From NCBI GenBank assembly GCA_007131745.1, contig SLPX01000382.1, forward strand, positions 1-11,813: a DNA stretch of 11,813 nucleotides, read 5' to 3'. The translations under genes and the position numbers were made by a program. Under the pieces are notes generated by a model. That model was not told where the DNA came from. It ran no database searches and worked only from the letters and a program-made list of their open reading frames with translations. The stretch is from Myxococcales bacterium. Lineage in GTDB: Bacteria; Myxococcota; Polyangia; HGW-17; SLPX01. Numbering within the stretch: the first letter of the stretch is position 1; each line of letters opens with the position of its first letter. Below, piece by piece: positions 5,809 through 11,813 of this stretch.

Positions 5809-6678
5809 CTAAACCCTCTCACCCAAAATGCGTCCAACCTGAACCCTTTCCCCGATCCGCAAAGGTTGCAGACGGATTTTCTCCGGCCCAAACATCAATA
5901 CTACGGTTGAACCCAGATGAAAAATTCCCAGTTCATCGCCAGCTTTCACATGAATGTTTTCCAGACAAGAAATCCTTCCGCCTAGTGAGCCGCCTGTGAC
6001 ATAACTTCCCTCAGGCGACCAGCTCAGCGAAATGTTTCCCACACCCAAAGCAGCGACCATCACGGTGATAACCCGGCCGAAAGAAGGCGTCTTCTGAACA
6101 ACGACAACCCTTTCGTTTTTCGCATAGAGCCCCTCAACAAAAGCCACTGCCGGGGGATTTACAGGATATCTGTATCCTGGAACATAATGGACCTCTTCCA
6201 CGACCCCGGAAACTGGAAAATGTACACGGTGATAATCCCTCGGGCGAAGATACAAAGTCAAAACTTCCCCACCATCAAATTCTTCGGCCAATCTATGGGA
6301 TGTCAAAAAATCTTCCGCTGAATACAAGATGCCTTTCGTCTGTACCATCATTCCATTCCCCACACGGCTCGTTCCCAACAATTCAGAATCCGATGGACAG
6401 AGCGCCAAATGATCCTCTGGTCGAATCTCCCTGACCCCTTTTTTGTTTTTTCTTGTGAAAAAAGAGTCAAAGCTCTCAAAATCAACGAGCTGCCCATCGA
6501 TTTCAGAGCGTTCGATGCCATACATCCGGCAAAACAACCCATAGAGCGAAGATCGAAAGACAGTGGGAATCCTCATCTTCCCAACTGTCTCGACCAGCTT
6601 CGTATACGTCCGCCCGGGCAACAAATCAAACAAAAACGAACCTATACGAGTTTCAATGTTTTTTCTTCCGTCAGCCAT
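5809..6678 (-). CDS. psd: phosphatidylserine decarboxylase proenzyme
   Basis: This enzyme makes phosphatidylethanolamine from phosphatidylserine at the inner membrane. The 289-residue proenzyme carries the family signatures in order: FDSFFTRK (70-77), an Asp in CPSDSE (Asp97), TKGILYS (114-120), RPRDYHRVHFP (145-155, His150), VPG followed by VNPP, LYAKNERVVVV (184-194), and the self-cleavage motif LGST (255-258). In this family the Gly-Ser bond is cut and Ser257 becomes the pyruvoyl group of the alpha subunit, with Asp and His completing the triad. All of these are present, so it should be active. Length is a little below E. coli Psd (322), mostly at the N-terminus. The usual DG after the catalytic Asp is DS here. 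ATG at 6678 has a GGTGG-like site about 4 nt upstream. No phosphatidylserine synthase gene is visible in the window. Confidence 0.95.
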   Translation of the reverse strand: MADGRKNIETRIGSFLFDLLPGRTYTKLVETVGKMRIPTVFRSSLYGLFCRMYGIERSEIDGQLVDFESFDSFFTRKNKKGVREIRPEDHLALCPSDSELLGTSRVGNGMMVQTKGILYSAEDFLTSHRLAEEFDGGEVLTLYLRPRDYHRVHFPVSGVVEEVHYVPGYRYPVNPPAVAFVEGLYAKNERVVVVQKTPSFGRVITVMVAALGVGNISLSWSPEGSYVTGGSLGGRISCLENIHVKAGDELGIFHLGSTVVLMFGPEKIRLQPLRIGERVQVGRILGERV

Positions 6679-6795
6679 TATCCACCAGCAAGAAAAAGTA
6701 TCTCAGTTTAGCTCTTTTAACAGGTTACACGCAAGAACAACTTCAGAGAGAGCGCTTTATCAAACGCGGCTTACGATCCAAGGGGCAAGTTCCCG

Positions 6796-6809
6796 GCAAG
6801 ATACAATCC
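6796..6809 (-). promoter_or_regulatory. weak sigma-54-like match upstream of psd
   Basis: On the minus strand, TGG at 6808-6810 is followed after 10 nt by GC (6796-6797), giving TGGATTGTATCTTGC. The -24 GG and the -12 TTGC match, but the CAC part of the consensus does not. It lies in the 171-bp gap between the lipoprotein and psd genes, about 120 bp before the psd start. Matches of this quality arise by chance. Confidence 0.2.
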
Positions 6810-6849
6810 AAAATGTAAAGAACTCACACAAGCCAGCCATCCATGATTT

Positions 6850-8739
6850 TCAGCGGGTCTCGATTATCCAGCCTCCGGGAACAAAAATGATCTCTCCCCT
6901 CTTTCCTTTTCGCCATTTCGATTTCCTCCACCGGTGTCGCTGGGTGGGTGGCTGACGCCAGGCACCTGAAACCCAAACGAATTCCCGCCCGGTCCATTGC
7001 CAATACCCCGGGGCCCACACAGCAGATGGAAATGGTTTCGGCGGAGGTTGCTCATATTTCAACGGCGGTGGTTCTTGTTCCACGCGTACGGTAAGGTTTG
7101 ATCGGAGATCGCTTTCAGGAACTCTCCACCAACCTTGCAACCATTGCCACCCTCTGCCGGTCCATTTCCAATAACCCGGCACCCATTGCGCTCGCGAACT
7201 TGGCTTGGGTGGCTTGATCTCCTTTTTCGGACCCGGAGGAGGCCCTTCGGGTTCTTCCAGTAGATCGGCACGCTGCAAAGATGAAGTATGATCTTTTCCC
7301 ATCCTGTGAATGCTTTGGTTATCGGCCGGCTTTTCCTGTTTTGCTCTAAGCGATTCACGAGTCCGCTTTTCCACCAATTCTCTTTGTCGCGCTCTCTCTC
7401 TTTCTCTCTTTTTCCTCAAAGACTCCCGCCGTTTGTTAACCTCTGCAATCCTTTTTTTTCTGAAAGCTCTATAGCCTCCTTTTCCCCAGCATCTTCTACT
7501 ATTTAAATCCAACACGCACCGGTAAGATGTTTCTTCGCTGTAATCATACACTGTCTGTCCGGTGGAAGATGTCTCGTTGAGAGAATACGAAACTCGTGTA
7601 TTTCTGCCCATTCCCTGCAATGCTTTTTGCAAATGTGCCTCTTGGAATTCATCCCTTCCCATTTCTCCCCAGCATTCGGTATTGTTTCTGTGTGATTCAC
7701 GGAAGCATTTACGATGCTTTTTAATGTCGTACTTATCCGGAAGTCTGAAGGTCAGCCCTCCTCGCGAAGTACTGACAACCTGTTTCCTGCCGTCGACAAA
7801 GCGAGTCTCGCTCACTATTTCCGCCCCTACAGTCTTTGTTAAACGAATTGTGCGAAAGGATGCCTCATGTTGGCGTTTGCGCAACCGCTCAAGTTCTCTC
7901 TGCCTCTTTTCAGCTTCCCTTTCCTCGCATTTTCGAATCTGCTTTTGTACATAAGAAAGCCATTTCGATTCATTTACTGTGGGAACATGATGATTGTGTA
8001 AAACGGCAAAAACCACCCCATCCAGATCATTCGGTTCTCTGGACCAGATTCTTATACGAACTTCAGTAGATCTTGCATAGGGATTGGGGTGTAGGCTTTT
8101 GTTCGCACATCCACGGTATCTTACCGGCCAATTCCGCCCAAGAAGAGATATCGTATAAACTCGTGTCTTTGTCTTTTCTTGCAATAATCGGATTTTTTGA
8201 AGTCCAACCTCCTCGGAAACGGGTTCCAAAATTTGCAAAGACGCCTTTTCACCTGTTGATAAATGCGAACTTTCTCTTGACGAGTCGGCATGAACTTCGG
8301 TTTTTATCCTCTCTCCTTTTCCATCATGCTTTTGTTCCTGTATCCATTCGCTATCAACTCCATCCTCTCGCCCCTGCCGTTCCTCTGTTTCCACTCGAAC
8401 ACCCAAGCTAAGTGTTTCCTTCTCACTCAAAACACATCGGCTGTTTTCCACGTTTTCATCATCACGACCAATTCTTCCAGAAGAAACCTTTTTCTCGTCG
8501 CCGATATCAATCACATACTGAAAACTGAGAGGACGAGGAGAGTACACCTTCAAAGCGATATCTTCTCCCCAACGATACCCGGTTGCTTGAACCTCAACCT
8601 CCAAAGGACCCTGGCTGCACATTCGAGCAGACCGGAAATATTGCTTTTTGTGTTCTCTCCGGGCCAAAAACGGCCCACACCCGCTTGAGCAGTTTAAAAC
8701 GGCGAAAAGCAGAACTGAAAGCATTTTGATAGTATTCAT
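6850..8739 (-). CDS. WXXGXW-repeat lipoprotein with coiled-coil segments and two CWG modules
   Basis: A 629-residue predicted lipoprotein of unknown function. A short hydrophobic N-terminus ends in SSGC with Cys21 as candidate lipid anchor. Residues 43-110 look beta-rich and are followed by a polar linker. Arg/Glu-rich probable coiled coils lie at about 262-291 and 424-470. Between them are two small related modules: C345-x10-CWG (356-358) followed by GRDEF, and C408-x8-CWG (417-419) followed by GYRAF. The C-terminus has two WXXGXW units, WVPGYWKWTGRGWQW (519-533) and WAPGYWQWTGREFVW (575-589), each preceded by a Pro-rich linker (about 497-514 and 555-572). A basic tail and a last VPGGW follow. 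WXXGXW repeats are known from surface lipoproteins of proteobacteria and myxobacteria, with no agreed function. ATG at 8739 is preceded by GGAAGG with 5 nt spacing. The gap to the upstream regulator gene is 159 bp, so it may have its own promoter. Confidence 0.85.
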   Translation of the reverse strand: MNTIKMLSVLLFAVLNCSSGCGPFLARREHKKQYFRSARMCSQGPLEVEVQATGYRWGEDIALKVYSPRPLSFQYVIDIGDEKKVSSGRIGRDDENVENSRCVLSEKETLSLGVRVETEERQGREDGVDSEWIQEQKHDGKGERIKTEVHADSSRESSHLSTGEKASLQILEPVSEEVGLQKIRLLQEKTKTRVYTISLLGRNWPVRYRGCANKSLHPNPYARSTEVRIRIWSREPNDLDGVVFAVLHNHHVPTVNESKWLSYVQKQIRKCEEREAEKRQRELERLRKRQHEASFRTIRLTKTVGAEIVSETRFVDGRKQVVSTSRGGLTFRLPDKYDIKKHRKCFRESHRNNTECWGEMGRDEFQEAHLQKALQGMGRNTRVSYSLNETSSTGQTVYDYSEETSYRCVLDLNSRRCWGKGGYRAFRKKRIAEVNKRRESLRKKRERERARQRELVEKRTRESLRAKQEKPADNQSIHRMGKDHTSSLQRADLLEEPEGPPPGPKKEIKPPKPSSRAQWVPGYWKWTGRGWQWLQGWWRVPESDLRSNLTVRVEQEPPPLKYEQPPPKPFPSAVWAPGYWQWTGREFVWVSGAWRQPPTQRHRWRKSKWRKGKRGEIIFVPGGWIIETR

Positions 8740-8898
8740 AAAAACCTTCCAGAGTTTCTATTACGGCAGGCATTTCGAAATCTTGGCTTCTTTTCTTAAA
8801 TCCAGCCGGCCGAACAAACCAGCAGATCCAACAGAAAACGAGGGTATCTTCATCAAGGAAGGAAGAAAGTGCAGGGGTCCGGCGTCCGCCTTATAGAC

Positions 8899-9900
8899 TC
8901 ACCGGATCTTGATATTTTTCTTCTTTATTTTTTCACGCAGCGTATTTCGGTTGATCCCCAAAAGTTTTGCCGCCTTAAGCTGGTTTCCACCCGTTTCCTG
9001 CAGCACCAATTCCAGCAAGGGCCTTTCAACCCGGGACATTATCTCGAAATACAGCCCCTCAACGCGATATCCACGGATTCTGTTCAGAAAAGACAGAAGC
9101 TTAGCTCGAACAAGTTCTTCTATTGAAAACTTGTCTATTGCAAGATCGTCTTCCACCATGGGCAATACGCCCTTCAAGTGGCGTTCTTCAACTCGCTTTC
9201 CTGATACCTTTACCACGATCTGCCGAATCACGTCTTTGAGTTCCTTCACGTTTCCAGGCCAATGATATTCAGTGAACCTGTCTATAACGAGGGTGTCAAT
9301 TCCGGGAGGCGGCCTGTCTAAATCCTTGAACATCTGTTCCATAAAAAACTCGCTCAATTCCTTGATGTCAGACGGCCTTCTTCGCAAAGGAGGAATGAGA
9401 ACCCGGCTGTTTTGAATGACTTTCTTTAACTCTGACTCTACGAAGTTGCACTCCACCGACTTATCCAGGTCCATCGTAGATGTCATCATCAAGCGGACAT
9501 CGTATACCCTTAGGGGAGTCCGCCTGCCTTTACGGTCGTCTTCTAAAATCCCTGCCAGCTTTTCCTGGTCGGTTTTCGGCAACGCCCAGAGTTCCTTCAA
9601 AAGAAGACTGCCGCCTCTTGTGTTGTTAAGCTTCCCGGTGCGTTCATCAAAAAGCTCTTCAAATACGTATTCGGGTGGTAGAGAGGTTATCGAAAGCGTA
9701 GAAAAAACACTTTTTTTTCTCGGCCCGCTGTAATGAATCAATCGAGCGGCGAATTCCTTGCCTGTTCCCGATTCCCCTTCAATTATCAATGGATTGCTGG
9801 TCCCGGAATGCTTTAACAGAAACTCCTTCACGGGTTTCATTGCAGGACTTCTGCACACAAAACCCTGGCTCTTTGTCATTCCACGAAAAACATTTTTCAT
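8899..9900 (-). CDS. NtrC/Fis-type regulator with GAFTGA loop deleted and Walker B altered
   Basis: A 333-residue protein related to sigma-54 activators but unlikely to act as one. There is no receiver or other sensor domain; the AAA+ domain starts almost at the N-terminus. Walker A GESGTGKE (42-49) is intact. From ELF (82-84) to the Walker B strand there are 12 residues where the regulator at 1226 has 23, so the GAFTGA loop that contacts sigma-54 is absent. Walker B reads LLLKEL, with Lys101 in place of the usual Asp. Sensor I reads MMTST instead of AATN, and the FREDLYYRL arginine-finger region is degraded (FVESELKKVI). HWPGNVKEL (213-221) is kept, and the C-terminal Fis-type HTH ERPLLELVLQETGGNQLKAAKLLGINRNTL (292-321) is excellent. 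It probably binds DNA and may bind ATP. R. capsulatus NtrC and TyrR are known family members that lack GAFTGA and do not use sigma-54. It lies 58 bp after rodA. The ATG at 9900 has no strong ribosome-binding site. Confidence 0.88.
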   Translation of the reverse strand: MKNVFRGMTKSQGFVCRSPAMKPVKEFLLKHSGTSNPLIIEGESGTGKEFAARLIHYSGPRKKSVFSTLSITSLPPEYVFEELFDERTGKLNNTRGGSLLLKELWALPKTDQEKLAGILEDDRKGRRTPLRVYDVRLMMTSTMDLDKSVECNFVESELKKVIQNSRVLIPPLRRRPSDIKELSEFFMEQMFKDLDRPPPGIDTLVIDRFTEYHWPGNVKELKDVIRQIVVKVSGKRVEERHLKGVLPMVEDDLAIDKFSIEELVRAKLLSFLNRIRGYRVEGLYFEIMSRVERPLLELVLQETGGNQLKAAKLLGINRNTLREKIKKKNIKIR

Positions 9901-9958
9901 GTTTATCCGCGCTTTCCAAAAAAACTTGTTCTTTATAAAATCGCGTTCACCGGCCGAA

Positions 9959-11059
9959 TTAGCTTCCCCAATACCGTCTGGATCCCACGCTCATCAACAG
10001 TCCCGCTCCCAGCATGAATGTCAATATGGAAGAACCTCCGTAGGAGAAAAGGGGAAGCGTAACCCCCACCACGGGAACCAGTCCGGTAACCATCCCAATG
10101 TTTATGACAACATGCCAGAAAAACATGGCGCCAACACCAAAACAAAGCAATGCACCGAAACGATCGCGCGCTTTGGCTCCGAGTCTGATAGCCCAAGCTA
10201 TCAAAAACAAATACAGTCCGAGCAATATGACCGCTCCTACAAAACCCCATTCTTCAGCCCACACCGAATACGGAAAATCCGTCCAATGTTCCGGCAAAAA
10301 CCTGAACTGATGCTGAGTGCCCTGCATATAGCCCTTGCCGAACAACCTGCCTGAACCAACGGCATAAAGCGATTGTCTTGAATGCCAACCCGCGCCCGAA
10401 GGGTCGGACGCGGGATCCAGAAATACCAGGATTCTTCTTTTTTGATAATCCTTGAGCAAAAATGCCCAAACAAGGGGCAAAATAACCACTCCTGTGGAAA
10501 GCAAGGTTATCAAGGATCTCAACTTGAGTTTCGTTATCAGCATCAAAGAAAAAAACATCAGCAGAATCAACATGCTGGTTCCCAAATCCGGCTGAAGAAG
10601 GATCAAGGCGATGGGCAAGGCAACAATGCCGAAGGGCATTGCCATCTGTTTCAGGTTTCTTCCCTCTGGTGTGGGTTCATTGTGCAGATACTTTGCCAAC
10701 GCAATTATAACTACTACCTTCATAACCTCGGAAGGTTGTATCTGAAACGGCCCGTAACCAAGCCATCGAGTAGATCCCTTTACCGTTCTCCCGATAAACA
10801 CAACCAGGATCAAGGCCAGAATCCCCAGTCCGTATATCACATAGCCATATTGGTTGTACAGCCTATAGTCAATCGTCGCCACAATCAGGAAAACCGAAAG
10901 GCCTAAAATCGCCCAATATACTTGCTGAAAAAACATGCCTTCCCGCATACCGCGAGAGGCACTGTATAAGTTGATCAAGCCTATTCCGATAATCGCCGTT
11001 AGTATCAACAACAGCGTCCAGTCAAGTTCGACCCTCAGTCTGCGAAATATCGTTTGCAT
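9959..11059 (-). CDS. rodA: rod-shape SEDS peptidoglycan glycosyltransferase RodA
   Basis: RodA polymerises lipid II into glycan strands during cell elongation, together with PBP2. The 366-residue protein has about ten hydrophobic membrane segments and the SEDS signatures STRWLGYGPFQIQPSEVMK (96-114), LLQPDLGTS (154-162), GKGYMQGTQ (241-249), FLPEHWTDFPYSVWAEEWG (254-272) and PLFSYGGSS (336-344). Asp261 matches the essential Asp of E. coli RodA (D262). Length is the usual one for the family. It lies 31 bp after the PBP2 gene in the classic mrdA-rodA order, so the two are almost surely co-transcribed. The start at 11059 has AGG about 8 nt upstream. Confidence 0.96.
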   Translation of the reverse strand: MQTIFRRLRVELDWTLLLILTAIIGIGLINLYSASRGMREGMFFQQVYWAILGLSVFLIVATIDYRLYNQYGYVIYGLGILALILVVFIGRTVKGSTRWLGYGPFQIQPSEVMKVVVIIALAKYLHNEPTPEGRNLKQMAMPFGIVALPIALILLQPDLGTSMLILLMFFSLMLITKLKLRSLITLLSTGVVILPLVWAFLLKDYQKRRILVFLDPASDPSGAGWHSRQSLYAVGSGRLFGKGYMQGTQHQFRFLPEHWTDFPYSVWAEEWGFVGAVILLGLYLFLIAWAIRLGAKARDRFGALLCFGVGAMFFWHVVINIGMVTGLVPVVGVTLPLFSYGGSSILTFMLGAGLLMSVGSRRYWGS

Positions 11060-11090
11060 GGTATCAGCCTGAATGGAATCCCTTGACGAA

Positions 11091-11813
11091 TCAAATCAAA
11101 TCACCAGCCTGGTCTTGACGGGGCTTGATCTGCGTGTAGTAATTGCGAAGTATGCTCATAGCAGCCGGAGCCGCTACCTTTGCCGCGCTGCCTCCATGTT
11201 CAACCAATACGACTACAACGATTTCGGGGTCGCTTGAAGGTGCATAGGCTGCAAACCATGCATGATCCATGAACCTTCTCCACTGGCTACGGTCGCGGCC
11301 GGGTTGTCCGATTCTTCTGACCTGCGCCGTGCCGGTTTTACCTGATACTTCGATGTCGCCTATGCGAGCTTCATGGCCTGTACCGGCAGGGTCATTAACG
11401 ACACCATGCAGAGCTTCCCTTATCAAACCGAGTGTCTGTTGAGAAACCTGCACCCGCCTTCTTATCTGTGGATGAAACTCCTGCACCACCTCTCCGTCGG
11501 TTGACTCGATTCTAGAAACAATCTGCGGCAGGTAGAGCTTGCCTCCGTTTGCAATCGTGGAAAAAAGCATCGCAAGCTGCAAAGGGGTCACAGTGACGTT
11601 TCCTTGCCCCACGCCTGTATTCAAAGTATGCCCTATCCTAAATCCGCCGGGCATGTTCTTGTTATACCATGCCCTTGTAGGAATGAACCCGCCTTGTTCG
11701 CTGTTTAAGCCCAATCCGCTGGGGGTGCCGAGCCCGAAATCCCTTGCATAACGAGCCATTCTGTCCATCCCCACTCTTTCCGCCATATGGTAGAAAAAAA
11801 TGTTGCAACTCTG
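11091..11813 (-). CDS. mrdA: penicillin-binding protein 2 transpeptidase, C-terminal part
   Basis: This is the 3' portion of the elongasome DD-transpeptidase that cross-links peptidoglycan and partners RodA. The reading frame stays open to the window edge at 11813, so the N-terminal half and the catalytic SxxK lie outside. The visible part begins QSCNIFFYHMAERVGMDRM, where SCN is the second (SxN) active-site motif. Further on come FGLGTPSGLGLNSEQGG, NTGVGQGNVTVTPLQLAMLFSTIANGG (typical of class B PBPs) and the third motif KTGT in EVSGKTGTAQVRR. The protein ends about 50 residues after DHAWFAAYAPSSDPEIVVVVLVEHGG. The in-frame ATG near 11786 is internal, not the start. It is the first gene of the visible minus-strand block. 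mreB/mreC/mreD would be expected further upstream, judging by common gene order. Confidence 0.95.
   Translation of the reverse strand, partial: QSCNIFFYHMAERVGMDRMARYARDFGLGTPSGLGLNSEQGGFIPTRAWYNKNMPGGFRIGHTLNTGVGQGNVTVTPLQLAMLFSTIANGGKLYLPQIVSRIESTDGEVVQEFHPQIRRRVQVSQQTLGLIREALHGVVNDPAGTGHEARIGDIEVSGKTGTAQVRRIGQPGRDRSQWRRFMDHAWFAAYAPSSDPEIVVVVLVEHGGSAAKVAAPAAMSILRNYYTQIKPRQDQAGDLI

Noticed and set aside
7288..7506. Plus-strand frames inside the WXXGXW lipoprotein gene (also at 7562-7954, 8073-8411 and 8290-8688)
   Set aside because: All are antisense to one long continuous minus-strand coding sequence with a signal peptide, a good ribosome-binding site and recognised repeats.
9916..9946. 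TATAAA-like -10 box for the Fis-type regulator in the gap after rodA
   Set aside because: No -35 hexamer of useful quality lies at the right distance, and the 58-bp spacing is compatible with co-transcription from upstream.

Overview
The window looks like chromosomal DNA from a Gram-negative, rod-shaped bacterium of the former Deltaproteobacteria, perhaps Myxococcota-like. This is an inference. It rests on lipoprotein signal peptides, a PBP2-RodA pair, a WXXGXW-repeat lipoprotein, bacterial-enhancer-binding-type regulators, GG-N10-GC promoter-like sites and a short RpoH-like sigma factor. GC content by eye is in the mid-40s percent. I see no tRNA, rRNA, CRISPR array, transposase or phage gene.

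Left part (1-3567) is regulatory. A minus-strand lipoprotein with two copies of one domain (261-1016) diverges from a plus-strand NtrC-type activator (1226-2611). That activator's receiver domain has lost every phosphorylation residue, but its AAA+ ATPase and Fis-type DNA-binding domains look intact. It is followed by an RpoH-like sigma factor (2815-3567). Almost the same GGCGCA-TTTTGCGCAT element, which fits a sigma-54 -24/-12 promoter, lies upstream of both regulatory genes. A second, weaker copy sits 29 bp upstream of the one before the sigma-factor gene. This suggests a sigma-54 to RpoH-like cascade, possibly autoregulated.

Right part (3596-11813) is a run of minus-strand genes mostly concerned with the cell envelope. 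In transcription order they are: the 3' part of a PBP2 transpeptidase (mrdA), rodA, a Fis-type regulator whose sigma-54-contact loop is deleted and whose Walker B site is altered, a 629-residue WXXGXW-repeat lipoprotein, phosphatidylserine decarboxylase (psd), and a SAM methyltransferase with a 470-residue N-terminal extension. That extension is acidic and contains about ten Pro-rich 15-16-residue repeats. This block ends tail to tail against the sigma-factor gene with only 28 bp between them.

The most notable points are the two differently degenerate NtrC-type regulators (one without phosphorylation, one without the sigma-54 contact loop), the shared promoter-like element, and the minisatellite-like repeat fused to a methyltransferase. 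No single feature proves a new system. The regulator/promoter set is the best candidate for an undescribed regulatory circuit.
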